Positions 8,418 through 18,007 of a stretch of DNA of 64,000 nucleotides are shown here, piece after piece. The stretch lies in the NCBI GenBank assembly GCA_016771945.1, contig QZLF01000002.1, positions 868,001 through 932,000 on the forward strand, written 5' to 3'. A program made the position numbers and the translations under genes. Under the pieces are notes generated by a model. It searched no databases, was not told the origin of the DNA, and worked only from the letters and a program-made list of their open reading frames with translations. Numbering within the stretch: position 1 is the first letter of the stretch; each line of letters opens with the position of its first letter. The stretch comes from Candidatus Leucobacter sulfamidivorax. GTDB lineage: Bacteria > Actinomycetota > Actinomycetes > Actinomycetales > Microbacteriaceae.

Positions 8418-10766
8418 ATGTCGACCCAGCCCAGCACCACGCCCGCCGCGCTCCCGAGCGCCACCATCCTCGGCTACCCCCGCCTCGGCCGCCGCCGCGA
8501 GCTCAAGCGAGCCGTCGAGCCGTTCTGGAAGGGGTCCATCGACGAGGCCGAGCTGCAGCGCGTCGCCCGCGAGCTGCGCGCCGCGACCCGCGCGCGCCTC
8601 GTCGAGCTCGGCCTGCCCGCCGCGGGCGGAGCCGTGCCCGAGAGCTTCAGTTTCTACGACCAGGTGCTCGACGCCACGCTCGCGCTCGGGGCGATCCCCG
8701 GCCGCTTCGCCGATGTCGCGGGCCGCGAGGGAGCGAGCGATCTCGACGTCTACTTCGCGCTCGCCCGCGGCGACGAGAGCCACCAGCCGCTCGAGATGAC
8801 CAAGTGGTTCGACACGAACTACCACTACAGCGTGCCCGAGATCGACGAGCGCACCCCCTTCGCCGCGAACCCCGCGGCCCTCGTCGCGCAGATCGGCGAG
8901 GCGGCGGATCAGGGCGTCGAGTCCCGTCCCGTGCTCGTGGGCCCCGTCACCTATCTGCTGCTCGCGAAGGCCTCCGATGACGCGGGCGAGGGCTTCCGGC
9001 CGATCGACCGCCTCGACGAGGTCGTCGCCGTCTACGCCGAACTGCTCGGCGTGCTCGCCGCGGCCGGTGCCGGCTGGGTGCAGCTCGACGAGCCCGCGCT
9101 CGTCTCCGACTCGCTCGCGGTGCCGCGCGAGGAGATCGTCGCGCTCGTCGAGCGGGCCTACACCGCGCTCGGCGGTGCGGAGAACCGGCCGGCGATCCTG
9201 CTCACGGCGCCCTACGGCGACTCCTCCCGGGCCCTCGCGCGTCTCGGCGCGCTGCCGGTCGAGGCCGTGCAGGCCGATCTCGTGCGCGGCTCGCTGCCCG
9301 AGGCCGCCGACGCGCTCGGCGAGCTCGCCGCGGCCTTCGCGGGCACCCGCCTCGTCGCGGGCCTCGTCGACGGCCGCAACATCTGGCGCACCGATCTGCG
9401 CTCCGCGCTGGAGACGGCCGAACGCCTGCGCGACGCGGGGATCCAGGTCTCGATCGGCACCTCGAACAGCCTGCAGCACGTGCCCCACGACGTGGACGAC
9501 GAGTCCAAGCTCGACGCGCGCCTGAAGTCGTGGCTCGCCTTCGCGGACCAGAAGGTCGCGCAGGCCGTGACCCTCGCCCGCGGCCTCGAGGCGGGCGCCG
9601 AGGCCGTCGAGGCCGAGCTCGCCGGCACCGAGCGCGCGCTCGCCGACCGGGCCGCCGCCCCTGGCGTGCGGGTCGACGCGATCCGTGCGCGCGCCGCGGC
9701 CGTCACCGAGGCGGATCGGGCCCGCGCCGATGAGACGGCACGCCGCGAGGCGCAGCGCGCCCTCGGCCTCCCCTCCCTCGCGACGACCACCATCGGCTCC
9801 TTCCCCCAGACGCCCGAGATCCGAAAGGCCCGCGCCGCCTTCGGCAAGGGCGAGATCGACGAGGCCGCCTACGACGGATTCCTGCGCGAAGAGATCGAGC
9901 GGGTGATCCGCCTCCAGGAGCGGATCGGCCTCGACGTGCTCGTGCACGGCGAGGCCGAGCGCAACGACATGGTGCAGTACTTCGCCGAGCACCTCGACGG
10001 CTTCGCGGTGACGGAGAACGGCTGGGTGCAGTCCTACGGCACCCGTGCGACCCGGCCCTCGATCCTCTGGGGCGACGTCTCGCGCCCCGCGCCGATCACG
10101 GTCGCCTGGTCCTCGTACGCCCAGTCGCTCACCGAGAAGCCGGTGAAGGGCATGCTCACGGGCCCGGTCACGATCCTCGCCTGGTCCTTCGTGCGCGACG
10201 ACCAGCCGCTCGCCGACTCGGCGACGCAGCTCGCGCTCGCCCTGCGCGACGAGATCGACGACCTCGTCGAGGCCGGCATCAAGCTCGTGCAGGTCGACGA
10301 GCCGGCGCTGCGCGAGCTGCTGCCGCTCGACGGCGATCGCCAGCCGGCCTACCTCGACTGGTCGGTCGGGGCGTTCCGCCTCGCGACGGGCGGAGCCGCG
10401 CCGGAGGTGCAGATCCACACCCACCTCTGCTACTCCGAGTTCGGACAGATCATCGACGCCGTCGACGGGCTCGACGCCGACGTCACGAGCATCGAGGCCG
10501 CGCGCAGCCGCATGGACGTCGTCGAGCCGCTCGGCGAGCACGGCTACTCCCGCGGCATCGGCCCCGGCGTCTACGACATCCACTCGCCCCGCGTGCCTTC
10601 GGCCGCCGAGCAGGAGGAGCTGATCCGGATCGCCGCCGCCCGCATCCCGGGCGAGCAGCTCTGGGTGAACCCCGACTGCGGCCTCAAGACGCGCGGCTAC
10701 GACGAGACCGTCGCGAGCCTCGAGAACCTCGTGCGCGCCGCCGGGGCAGTGCGCCAGACCGTATAG
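8418..10766 (+). CDS. metE: cobalamin-independent methionine synthase MetE
   Basis: Transfers the methyl group of 5-methyltetrahydropteroyl-triglutamate to homocysteine, the last step of methionine synthesis. The 782-residue length is normal, with an N-terminal folate-binding barrel (LGYPRLGRRRELKRAVEPFWKG) and a catalytic C-terminal barrel. Zinc/homocysteine ligands are visible: His669 and Cys671 in HTHLCYSEF, and Cys754 in NPDCGLKTRG. A GAAGGA box precedes ATG 8418. It heads a tight operon with a MetE-like gene (one-base gap) and metF, which supplies its methyl donor. Vitamin B12 is not required. Confidence 0.97.
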   Translation: MSTQPSTTPAALPSATILGYPRLGRRRELKRAVEPFWKGSIDEAELQRVARELRAATRARLVELGLPAAGGAVPESFSFYDQVLDATLALGAIPGRFADVAGREGASDLDVYFALARGDESHQPLEMTKWFDTNYHYSVPEIDERTPFAANPAALVAQIGEAADQGVESRPVLVGPVTYLLLAKASDDAGEGFRPIDRLDEVVAVYAELLGVLAAAGAGWVQLDEPALVSDSLAVPREEIVALVERAYTALGGAENRPAILLTAPYGDSSRALARLGALPVEAVQADLVRGSLPEAADALGELAAAFAGTRLVAGLVDGRNIWRTDLRSALETAERLRDAGIQVSIGTSNSLQHVPHDVDDESKLDARLKSWLAFADQKVAQAVTLARGLEAGAEAVEAELAGTERALADRAAAPGVRVDAIRARAAAVTEADRARADETARREAQRALGLPSLATTTIGSFPQTPEIRKARAAFGKGEIDEAAYDGFLREEIERVIRLQERIGLDVLVHGEAERNDMVQYFAEHLDGFAVTENGWVQSYGTRATRPSILWGDVSRPAPITVAWSSYAQSLTEKPVKGMLTGPVTILAWSFVRDDQPLADSATQLALALRDEIDDLVEAGIKLVQVDEPALRELLPLDGDRQPAYLDWSVGAFRLATGGAAPEVQIHTHLCYSEFGQIIDAVDGLDADVTSIEAARSRMDVVEPLGEHGYSRGIGPGVYDIHSPRVPSAAEQEELIRIAAARIPGEQLWVNPDCGLKTRGYDETVASLENLVRAAGAVRQTV

Positions 10767-10767
10767 G

Positions 10768-11928
10768 GTGTCCTCTGTGAACGAGCGGATCGAGCCGGCG
10801 GGCTGGGGGCCATTGCCCACCGAGCCCGTCGGCTCGATCCCCCGTACCGCCCGCCTGCAGCACGCGGTGCTGCAGGCGGAGGCAGGGCTGCTCGATCCCG
10901 CCGAGCTCGCCGCGGAGCAGGAAGAGGCCGTGCGCGACACGCTCGACCGGCTCGCCGAGACCGGCTCGCCGATCCTGAGCGACGGCGAGCAGCGCCGCTC
11001 GAGCTTCGCGACCTATCCGCTGGGCCGCGGCGACGCCGAGGCCGGCGCGGTGTTCGCCGTCTTCGCCGACGGGCACCACCGGGTGATGCCGCGGCTCGTG
11101 CGCGCCCCGTTCCGCTTCCAGCGCTGGGCCGCCGACGACGTGACGGCCGCCCGCGTGCTCACCGATGCGCCGCTCAAGCAGGCCGTCGTCTCGCCCTCGA
11201 TGCTCTCGCTCATGGTGCCTGACGAGGGCATCGGCGAGCACTCGCGGGACGAGCTGCTGGACGACGTGGTCGCGGGCTGCGCGGAGGACATCGCGCGCTG
11301 CTTCGCCGCCGGCGCCGCGCGCGTGTCGATCGACTTCACCGAGGGGCGGCTCGCCCTGCGCCGCGACCTCCGCGCGCCCTGGGCGGGGCCGGAGGCCCTC
11401 GGCGGGTTCATCGAGCTCGTGAACCGCGTGCTCGACCGGGTCGATCCCGCGCTGCGGGACCGGATCGGCGTGCACACCTGCCCCGGCAACGACCGCGACT
11501 CGGCGCACAGCGCGGACGTCGACTACGCCGAGCTGATCCCCGAGCTGCTGCAGATCGAGGCCGGCTACTTCCTCGTGCAGACGGCGAGCGAGAAGGATCC
11601 GCTGCGCGTGTCGCGGCTCATCGGCACCGAGCTCGCGAGACGCGGCTCCGCCGGGCGCCCGGCCCGGGTGCTCATCGGCGTCACCGATCCCCGCAGCCCG
11701 CGGCTCGAGACCGCGGAGCAGGTGCGCGACCGGCTCGTCGCGGCCGCCCGCTTCATCCCGCCCGAGCTGCTCGGATCCACCGACGACTGCGGCTTCTCGC
11801 CCTATCTCGTCGACGACAAGCCGAAGCACGGCTCGCCCGACCACGCCCGGGACGTCGCCTTCGCGAAGATCGCCGCCCGCGTGCGCGGCACCGCCCTCGC
11901 CGCAGAGGAGCTGGGGGGACGGGCGTGA
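10768..11928 (+). CDS. stand-alone MetE C-terminal-like methyltransferase
   Basis: A 386-residue single barrel of the UROD/MetE-like superfamily, related to the catalytic half of MetE but without the N-terminal half. It keeps the putative zinc ligands His236 and Cys238 in HTCPGND and Cys341 in DDCGF, so it could activate homocysteine or another thiol. GTG 10768 is one base after the metE stop; GTG 10777 is an alternative. The metF start overlaps its stop by four bases, so it is translationally embedded in the metE-metF operon. Its methyl donor and acceptor are unknown; redundancy with MetE or use of an alternative donor are both possible. Confidence 0.8.
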   Translation: MSSVNERIEPAGWGPLPTEPVGSIPRTARLQHAVLQAEAGLLDPAELAAEQEEAVRDTLDRLAETGSPILSDGEQRRSSFATYPLGRGDAEAGAVFAVFADGHHRVMPRLVRAPFRFQRWAADDVTAARVLTDAPLKQAVVSPSMLSLMVPDEGIGEHSRDELLDDVVAGCAEDIARCFAAGAARVSIDFTEGRLALRRDLRAPWAGPEALGGFIELVNRVLDRVDPALRDRIGVHTCPGNDRDSAHSADVDYAELIPELLQIEAGYFLVQTASEKDPLRVSRLIGTELARRGSAGRPARVLIGVTDPRSPRLETAEQVRDRLVAAARFIPPELLGSTDDCGFSPYLVDDKPKHGSPDHARDVAFAKIAARVRGTALAAEELGGRA

Positions 11929-12830
11929 GCGATCCGCTGCTGACCGGGAGCGAGCCGACGCGGGTGCGCTTCTCCTTCGAGGTCTTCCCCGCCCGCAGCC
12001 AGGCGGCCGCGCTCGCGCTCGGCCACGCCGTGCAGCACCTCGCCGCCGCCGAGCCCGACTTCATCTCGGTCACCTACGGGGCGAGCGGATCCAACCGCGA
12101 CGCCTCCCTCGAGCTGCTCAAGTACCTGCGCGGCGCCACGGAGGTGCTGCCGATGGCGCACCTGACGACCGTGGGCCAGACGCGCGAGCAGCTGCGCGCC
12201 GAGATCCTCGGGATGATGGACGCAGGGATCCACGACTTCCTCGCCCTGCGCGGCGACGCGCCTCGCGGGGTCGAAGAGGACGACCCCCTCGTCGCGGGGT
12301 CGCTGAGCGCGGCCGAGCTCATCCCGCTCATCGCCGAGGTGCGTGCCGAGCGGCCGCCGCTCACGAGCGTGGGGCGCACCGCCATCGCCGTCTATCCGAA
12401 CGGGCACCCGCAGTCCCGGTCGCGCGCGGCCGACATCGACTGGCTGATCGCCAAGCAGGAGGCGGGGGCCCAGCTCGGCATCACGCAGCTGTTCTTCTAC
12501 GCCGAGGAGTATCTCGTCTTCGTCGAGGAGGCGCGGCGGGCCGGGCTCACGATGCCCGTGCTGCCTGGCCTCATGCCGGTGTCGACGAGCGCGCAGCTGC
12601 GCCGCGTGGCCTCGCTCGCGGGACGCCCGGCGCCGCCCGGGTTGGAACGCGCGCTCGAGGCCGCGGGAGGAACCGCGCCCGAGCTGGGCGTCGCCCACAC
12701 CGTCGAGTTGGCCCGCGAGCTGCTCGCCGGCGGAGCCCCCTCGATCCACCTCTACACCTTCAACCGCCACGAGCAGGTGCTGGCCGTGCTGCGCGAGCTC
12801 GGACTGCTCGCGTTCGATCCGCTGGCCTGA
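11925..12830 (+). CDS. metF: 5,10-methylenetetrahydrofolate reductase MetF
   Basis: FAD-dependent reduction of methylene-THF to methyl-THF, the methyl donor used by MetE. The 301-residue protein shows the family blocks FSFEVFPAR (catalytic Glu region), FISVTYGASGS, LALRGDAPRG and the AQLGITQLFFYAEEY strand typical of the MTHFR barrel. The GTG start overlaps the preceding stop in a GTGA arrangement, indicating coupled translation as the third gene of the metE operon. It is convergent with lipA; 33 bases separate them. Confidence 0.95.
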   Translation: MSDPLLTGSEPTRVRFSFEVFPARSQAAALALGHAVQHLAAAEPDFISVTYGASGSNRDASLELLKYLRGATEVLPMAHLTTVGQTREQLRAEILGMMDAGIHDFLALRGDAPRGVEEDDPLVAGSLSAAELIPLIAEVRAERPPLTSVGRTAIAVYPNGHPQSRSRAADIDWLIAKQEAGAQLGITQLFFYAEEYLVFVEEARRAGLTMPVLPGLMPVSTSAQLRRVASLAGRPAPPGLERALEAAGGTAPELGVAHTVELARELLAGGAPSIHLYTFNRHEQVLAVLRELGLLAFDPLA

Positions 12831-12863
12831 GGCGCTGCGGCCCGTGCAGGCCGAGGACGGGCT

Positions 12864-13997
12864 CTACACCGCCTGCGGGAAGGCGTCGGCCCCGCGCTCG
12901 GCCAGGTGGCCGAGCGCCTCGGGGATCGTGCGGCCCTTCGCCCGCATCACCTGCGCCCAGAGCCGGCCGGCGCGGTAGGAGGAGCGCACGAGCGGCCCCG
13001 CGAGCACTCCGGAGAAGCCCATCGCCTCGGCCTCCGCCTTCAGCTCGACGAACTCCTCGGGCCGCACCCAGCGCTCGACCGGATGGTGCAGCTTCGAGGG
13101 GCGCAGGTACTGGGTGAGGGTGATGATGTCGCAGCCGGCGTGCTGGAGGTCGTGCAGGGACTCCGAGATCTCCTGCCGGGTCTCGCCCATGCCGAGGATC
13201 AGGTTCGACTTCGTGATCATGCCGGCCGCGCGCGCCTGCCGGATCACGTCGAGGGACCGCTCGTAGCGGAAGCCGGGGCGGATGCGGCGGAAGATCCGCG
13301 ACACGGTCTCGAGGTTGTGCGCGAAGACCTCCGGAGCGGCGTCGAACACGAGGGCCAGATGCTCCGGACGCCCGCCGAGGTCGTCGGCGAGCACCTCGAT
13401 GCCCGCGCCCGGGTTGAGCTCCCGGATGCTGCGGATCGTCTCGGCGTAGAGCCACGCCCCCGTATCGGGCAGGTCGTCGCGCGTGACCCCGGTGATGGTC
13501 GCGTAGCGCAGCCCCATGGTGCGCACGGACTCGGCGACGCGGCGCGGCTCGTCGAGATCGAGGGGGAGGGGCTTGCCCGAGGTGATCATGCAGAAGTCGC
13601 AGCGCCTCGTGCAGATCGAGCCGCCGATGAGGAACGTCGCCTCGCGGTCCTCCCAGCACTCGTAGATGTTGGGACAGCCCGCCTCCTGGCAGACGGTGTG
13701 CAGACCCTCCCGCTGCACGAGCGACTGCACGTCGCGGTACTCGGGGCCCTGGCGCGCGCGGGTCTTGATCCACTCCGGCTTCTTCCCGGCGGGCACCGCG
13801 GCGTTGCGGGCCTCGATCCTGAGCAGGCGCCGCCCCTCGATCCGGGGCGGATCCGCCTGCCCCGCCGGCAGGGGATCCTGGACCGCGGCCTCGGGCTCGG
13901 ACGGCGTCTCCCGCGCTGCCGTCGTGTCTCGCTCAGCCGGCGCGTCCCGCTCCGCCAGTATCTCTGCGAGAGGGCGCCCGAGGTTCACGGCGCTCAT
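12864..13997 (-). CDS. lipA: lipoyl synthase LipA with N-terminal extension
   Basis: Radical-SAM enzyme inserting two sulfurs into protein-bound octanoyl groups. The auxiliary cluster cysteines are C103, C108 and C114 ([12 protein letters not shown]), and the radical-SAM cluster is C129, C133, C136 (CTRRCDFC). The usual actinobacterial start region ([11 protein letters not shown]) begins only near residue 55. The first ~50 residues are a charged, Ala/Glu-rich extension, retained because the ATG at 13997 overlaps the lipB stop in an ATGA arrangement. Expressed as lipB-lipA from the dyad-covered promoter upstream of lipB. Confidence 0.95.
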   Translation of the reverse strand: MSAVNLGRPLAEILAERDAPAERDTTAARETPSEPEAAVQDPLPAGQADPPRIEGRRLLRIEARNAAVPAGKKPEWIKTRARQGPEYRDVQSLVQREGLHTVCQEAGCPNIYECWEDREATFLIGGSICTRRCDFCMITSGKPLPLDLDEPRRVAESVRTMGLRYATITGVTRDDLPDTGAWLYAETIRSIRELNPGAGIEVLADDLGGRPEHLALVFDAAPEVFAHNLETVSRIFRRIRPGFRYERSLDVIRQARAAGMITKSNLILGMGETRQEISESLHDLQHAGCDIITLTQYLRPSKLHHPVERWVRPEEFVELKAEAEAMGFSGVLAGPLVRSSYRAGRLWAQVMRAKGRTIPEALGHLAERGADAFPQAV

Positions 13998-14659
13998 GCG
14001 GCGGTCTCCGCGACCAGCTCGGCGAGGTGCCGCTGCAGTGCCGGCGCCGCGTCGCCCGGGGCGATCCGCCGTCCCGCGATGCCGCTGAGCGTCGCGACCC
14101 CCGCATCCGTGATGCCGCAGGGGACGAAGCTCCCGAAGGGGGCGAGATCGTTGTCGCAGTTCAGGGCGAGGCCGTGCGTCACGATGCCGTCCCGGGTGTG
14201 GATCCCGATCTGCGCGAACTTCGAGGGGGCGATGCCGCCCGCGTCGGCCCAGACCCCGGGTCGTCCCCGCACCCGGAACCCCGTCACGTCGAACTCCGCC
14301 GCGGTCTCGATGATCGCCTGCTCGAGTCCGCGCACGAAGTCGACCGGGCCGATTCCCTGCCGCAGCCGGATCACCGGGTAGGCGACGAGCTGGCCCGGGC
14401 CGTGCCAGGTGACCTTGCCGCCGCGGTCCACGGGCACCACCGGCGTCCCGTCGCGAGGGTACTCCTCGGGGAGGGAGCGGCGGCCGGCGGTGTACACCGC
14501 CTCGTGCTCGACGAGGAGCACGGTGCCGCGGTCCTCGCCCGCGTCGATGCGAGCGACCGCGGCCTGCTGCAGCTCGAGTCCGAGGGGGTAGGGGACGAGC
14601 CCCGGCGCGAGTCGCGTGTCGAAGGGGATCGGCGGGGCGGAGAGCTGTGAGAGCGGCAT
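13994..14659 (-). CDS. lipB: octanoyltransferase LipB
   Basis: Moves octanoate from acyl carrier protein onto lipoyl domains, ahead of LipA. The 221-residue protein carries the signature [12 protein letters not shown], the catalytic Lys147 in PSKFAQIG and the acyl-thioester Cys181 in VPCGITD. The ATG at 14659 follows GGGAGG by a single base, poor spacing for a ribosome binding site. A TATTCT -10 box ends seven bases before the ATG, so the message may be leaderless. First gene of lipB-lipA. Confidence 0.95.
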   Translation of the reverse strand: MPLSQLSAPPIPFDTRLAPGLVPYPLGLELQQAAVARIDAGEDRGTVLLVEHEAVYTAGRRSLPEEYPRDGTPVVPVDRGGKVTWHGPGQLVAYPVIRLRQGIGPVDFVRGLEQAIIETAAEFDVTGFRVRGRPGVWADAGGIAPSKFAQIGIHTRDGIVTHGLALNCDNDLAPFGSFVPCGITDAGVATLSGIAGRRIAPGDAAPALQRHLAELVAETAA

Positions 14660-14666
14660 GCCTCCC

Positions 14667-14696
14667 AGAATATTTGCACTCGGTACAAATATTCAA
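14667..14696 (-). promoter_or_regulatory. lipB promoter embedded in a long inverted repeat
   Basis: On the minus strand TTGAAT (14691-14696) and TATTCT (14667-14672), 18 bases apart, form a plausible -35/-10 pair. Both hexamers overlap a perfect 9-base inverted repeat, GAATATTTG (14668-14676) and CAAATATTC (14686-14694), with a nine-base centre. The predicted transcription start falls at or within a base or two of the lipB ATG. An operator in this position would shut lipB-lipA off when occupied. The binding protein is unknown. Confidence 0.55.
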
Positions 14697-14800
14697 TTCA
14701 GGCGCGGAAATCGGCGCGAAGAGGCCGCCGCGGCGGGGTTCCGCGGATGTCTCGCGCGCTCTCTGCGGTCAGCTCGGGCGGATCGTCGGGCGGACCGGCG

Positions 14801-15466
14801 TCACACGGAGCGGAAGACCGCGACCACCTTGCCGAGCACTTCGGCGTGGTCGCCGAGGATGGGCTCGAATGCGCTGTTGCGGGGCAGCAGCCAGGTGTGG
14901 CCGTCGCGGCGGCGGAAGACCTTCACCGTCGCCTCGCCGTCGAGCATGGCCGCGACGATGTCGCCGTTCTCGGCGTCGCGCTGCTGACGCACCACCACGA
15001 AGTCTCCGTCGCAGATCGCGGCGTCGATCATCGAGTCGCCGTAGACCTTGAGCATGAACAGCTGGCCGTCGCCGACGAGCTGGCGGGGGAGCGGCACCAG
15101 CTCCTCCACCTGCTGCTCCGCGGTGATGGGCACGCCGGCGGCGATGCGGCCGACGAGCGGCACGTAGGCGGTCTCCTCCGGCTGCACCTGCGGGGCGTCG
15201 GCGACGGCCTGGCTGGTACTCGCGAGCTCGACCAGCACCTCGAGCGCGCGCGGCCGGTTCGGGTCGCGCCGCAGATACCCCGCGAGCTCGAGGCGGGTGA
15301 GCTGGTGGGTGACGCTGGAGAGCGAGGAGAGACCGACCGCGTCGCCGATCTCGCGCATCGACGGGGGATAGCCCCGGCTCTCCACCGAGCGCGCGATGAA
15401 CTCGAGGATCGCCTGCTGCTTCTCGGTGAGCGGCTTCGTGCCGCGTTCGGGCTCGCTGCTGGTCAT
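14801..15466 (-). CDS. lexA: SOS repressor LexA
   Basis: Represses the SOS regulon until RecA-stimulated self-cleavage. The 221-residue protein has an N-terminal winged helix ([22 protein letters not shown]). The cleavage site is Ala110-Gly111 in GRIAAG, with catalytic Ser145 (GDSM) and Lys182 (ATVKVF). The ATG at 15466 is preceded by GAGAAGAGG on the coding strand. A likely SOS box lies about 170 bases upstream, so LexA probably represses itself together with the divergent LysM gene. 141 bases between lexA and lipB hold the lipB promoter. Confidence 0.97.
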   Translation of the reverse strand: MTSSEPERGTKPLTEKQQAILEFIARSVESRGYPPSMREIGDAVGLSSLSSVTHQLTRLELAGYLRRDPNRPRALEVLVELASTSQAVADAPQVQPEETAYVPLVGRIAAGVPITAEQQVEELVPLPRQLVGDGQLFMLKVYGDSMIDAAICDGDFVVVRQQRDAENGDIVAAMLDGEATVKVFRRRDGHTWLLPRNSAFEPILGDHAEVLGKVVAVFRSV

Positions 15467-15794
15467 CTGCGCCTCTTCTCCGCCTGCTTCATCCGGTGTC
15501 GGGCCCCTCGCCCCTCCGGTCCGCCGCTCTCGCGGGCGGCCGGATCCGCGGAATTCCGCGGCGGAGCCTGAATGTCGGTGGTTGCTGATTCAGTGGTGCC
15601 GTTAGCGAAACCCTAGCCGCAACGATCGAAAACGGGCAAACATGTGTTCGAGTGTCGCTCGAAAATCATCGCTCAGAATTTCGAACATACGGCTTGCGGT
15701 TTCGAAAGATCGAAGATACATTCGAAACAGGTGTTCGAGCGACCCGGGTCAAGCGGCCCCGGTCGCGCAGCACCGAGAGCGAAGGGAAGCGGCC
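15467..15794. promoter_or_regulatory. lexA/LysM divergent control region with SOS boxes
   Basis: This 328-base gene-free stretch carries several TTCGAA-like half sites. The best match to the actinobacterial consensus CGAAC-N4-GTTCG is CAAACATGTGTTCG at 15637-15650, one mismatch. A second, weaker site, GAAACAGGTGTTCG at 15724-15737, lies about 57 bases before the LysM start. A further half site TTCGAACATAC lies near 15680. The lexA-proximal part, 15467 to about 15600, shows nothing else I recognise. Confidence 0.6.
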
Positions 15795-16226
15795 ATGAGC
15801 GCACCAGTCATCACCATTCCGACGGTTCTCGCCCAGGAGAGCCCGCAGGGCCGCGACGCGGGGCAGGCCCAGCTTCGATTGCGTTTGACGCGCCGGGGGC
15901 GGGTCGTGCTCGGCACGCTGGGCGTGCTGCTGGTGGGCGCCCTGCTCGGGCTCGCGGCGATGCTCGGCTCCCCGGGCGCCGTCGCTTCCGAGGCGGCGGG
16001 CGACGGGCAGTTCGGCTACGTCATCGTGCAGCCGGGCGAGTCGCTCTGGGGCGTCGCCACCTCGCTCGACCCCTCCGCCGACCCTCGCGACGTCATCGCC
16101 GAGATCGTGCGCCTCAACCAGCTCGGCGGCTCCGAGGTGCAGGCCGGGCAGCCGATCGCGGTGCCGATGCGCTACGCGGAGGCTCCCGGCGTCGTCACGG
16201 CGGAGGAGCTCGGGCTCGACACCTGA
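15795..16226 (+). CDS. LysM-domain membrane protein, probable SOS cell-division suppressor
   Basis: 143 residues: a cytoplasmic N-terminus, one membrane helix (about 37-57) and an extracytoplasmic LysM domain (about 75-123, YVIVQPGESLWGVA and the NQLGG-Q-AGQ block). Gene order and architecture match Rv2719c (ChiZ) of Mycobacterium tuberculosis and DivS of Corynebacterium glutamicum, SOS-induced proteins divergent from lexA that halt division. ATG 15795 is preceded by GAAGGGA. LysM should bind peptidoglycan; the short sequence has no obvious hydrolase domain. Function is inferred from context. Confidence 0.75.
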   Translation: MSAPVITIPTVLAQESPQGRDAGQAQLRLRLTRRGRVVLGTLGVLLVGALLGLAAMLGSPGAVASEAAGDGQFGYVIVQPGESLWGVATSLDPSADPRDVIAEIVRLNQLGGSEVQAGQPIAVPMRYAEAPGVVTAEELGLDT

Positions 16227-16293
16227 ACTGATGATCGTCGAGCCCAAGGGCCCGACGCATGAGCCGATGATCGCCGAGCCCTAGACTGGATCG

Positions 16294-17391
16294 GTGACCA
16301 GCCTGAGCGACCTGCCCCTTCGCGCCAACCTCGTCGGCAAGACGCCGTACGGAGCACCGCAGGATCCGGTGCCGATCAGCCTGAACGTCAACGAGAACAC
16401 GCACCCGCTTCCCGAAGAGGTCGTCGCCGACATCGCGGCCTCGCTGGCCGAGGCCGTGCGCGGGGTGAACCGCTACCCCGATCGCGACTTCGTCCGGCTC
16501 CGCGAGGCGCTCGCCGGCTACCTCGGTCACGGGCTCACCGCCGATCGGGTGTGGGCGGCCAACGGCTCCAACGAGGTGCTGCAGCAGGTGCTGCAGGCCT
16601 TCGGCGGCCCCGGGCGCAGCCTGCTGAGCTTCACCCCCACCTACTCCATGTATCCGCTGCTCGCCGACGGCACCGACACCGCCTGGGTGCCCGTGCCTCG
16701 CCCGGACGACTACACGCTCGCCCCCGAGGCCACCGCGCGGGCGCTCGCCGAGCACGCCCCCGACATCGCCATCCTCTGCGGGCCGAACAACCCCACCGGC
16801 ACGACCTTCGGGCTCGACACGGTGGTCGCGGCCTACGACGCCTTCGACGGCATCCTCGTCGTGGACGAGGCCTACCACGAGTTCGACGCCGAGCACGAGA
16901 GCGCCGTCAGCCTGCTCGAGGGGCGCCCCCGTCTGCTCGTCTCGCGCACCATGAGCAAGGCCTTCGCCTTCGCCGGAGTGCGGCTCGGGTACCTGGCCGC
17001 CGACCCGGCGGTCATCGATGCGCTGCGCCTCGTGCGGCTGCCGTACCACCTCTCCGCATTGACGCAGGCCGCGGCCGAGGCGGCGCTGCGCCACTCGGCG
17101 GCGATGCTCGCCACCGTCGCCGACATCCGCGCGCAGCGCGACCGCCTCGCGGCCGCGCTCGAGGGGATGGGGTATCTCGTGCACCCCTCGGGCGCCAACT
17201 TCCTGCTCGTGGGCGGCTTCGCCGACCCCACGGCCACCTTCGAGGCACTGCGCGCCCAGGGGATCCTGATCCGCGACCTCGGCATCCCCGGCCACCTGCG
17301 CCTGACCGCCGGCACGGAGGCCGAGACCACGGTGCTCATCGACGCCCTGCGCGCCCTCGGGCCGGGCGGCGCCGCAGCCGCGTCGCGGTAG
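16294..17391 (+). CDS. hisC: histidinol-phosphate aminotransferase HisC
   Basis: PLP-dependent conversion of imidazole-acetol phosphate to L-histidinol phosphate. The 365-residue protein has [39 protein letters not shown] (Asp191) and the PLP lysine Lys222 in [16 protein letters not shown]. Start is GTG 16294. It begins a histidine operon continuing with hisB, ten bases downstream. The short gap after the LysM gene holds two copies of a near-identical GATGATCG(T/C)CGAGCC sequence of unknown meaning. Confidence 0.95.
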   Translation: MTSLSDLPLRANLVGKTPYGAPQDPVPISLNVNENTHPLPEEVVADIAASLAEAVRGVNRYPDRDFVRLREALAGYLGHGLTADRVWAANGSNEVLQQVLQAFGGPGRSLLSFTPTYSMYPLLADGTDTAWVPVPRPDDYTLAPEATARALAEHAPDIAILCGPNNPTGTTFGLDTVVAAYDAFDGILVVDEAYHEFDAEHESAVSLLEGRPRLLVSRTMSKAFAFAGVRLGYLAADPAVIDALRLVRLPYHLSALTQAAAEAALRHSAAMLATVADIRAQRDRLAAALEGMGYLVHPSGANFLLVGGFADPTATFEALRAQGILIRDLGIPGHLRLTAGTEAETTVLIDALRALGPGGAAAASR

Positions 17392-17401
17392 GCTGGACCC
17401 C

Positions 17402-18007
17402 ATGAGCACCAGCCGCACCGCCTCGCTCGACCGCAGCACGAGCGAGTCGCAGATCAGCCTGAGCGTCGACCTCGACGGCACGGGCGAAGCCGACGTCCGG
17501 ACCGGCGTGCCCTTCTTCGATCACATGCTCACGGCCTTCGCCCGCCACTCGCTCACCGACCTCGTGGTGCGCGCCGAGGGCGACGTGCACATCGACGTCC
17601 ACCACACGGTGGAGGACACGGGCATCCTGCTCGGCCAGGCGCTGCTCGCGGCGCTCGGCGACAAGCGGGGCATCAGCCGCTACGGCGACGCCCTCGTGCC
17701 GCTCGACGAGGCCCTCGCGCAGGCGGTCGTCGACATCTCGGGGCGCCCCTACCTCGTGCACGGCGGCGAGCCCGCCGGCTTCGAGTACCACCTCATCGGT
17801 GGGCACTTCACGGGCAGCATGGTGCGGCACTTCTTCGAGGCGCTCGTGCTCAACGCGCGTCTCACCGTGCACCTGCGCCTCATCGAGGGGCGCGATCCGC
17901 ACCACATCGCCGAGGCCGAGTTCAAGGCCTTCGCGCGCGCGTTCCGCCAGGCGAAGGCCCTCGACCCGCTCGTGGCCGGCGTGCCGAGCACCAAGGGCGC
18001 GCTGTGA
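17402..18007 (+). CDS. hisB: imidazoleglycerol-phosphate dehydratase HisB
   Basis: Manganese-dependent dehydration in histidine synthesis. The 201-residue monofunctional form, usual in actinobacteria, shows GVPFFDHML, the metal-binding [10 protein letters not shown] and [16 protein letters not shown] motifs. Second gene of the his operon; its TGA overlaps the GTG of hisH by four bases. No fused phosphatase domain. Confidence 0.96.
   Translation: MSTSRTASLDRSTSESQISLSVDLDGTGEADVRTGVPFFDHMLTAFARHSLTDLVVRAEGDVHIDVHHTVEDTGILLGQALLAALGDKRGISRYGDALVPLDEALAQAVVDISGRPYLVHGGEPAGFEYHLIGGHFTGSMVRHFFEALVLNARLTVHLRLIEGRDPHHIAEAEFKAFARAFRQAKALDPLVAGVPSTKGAL

Noticed and set aside
16227-16293. Near-identical GATGATCG(T/C)CGAGCC repeats before hisC as an operator
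   Set aside because: Only two copies in direct orientation with no dyad; no basis for a functional call.
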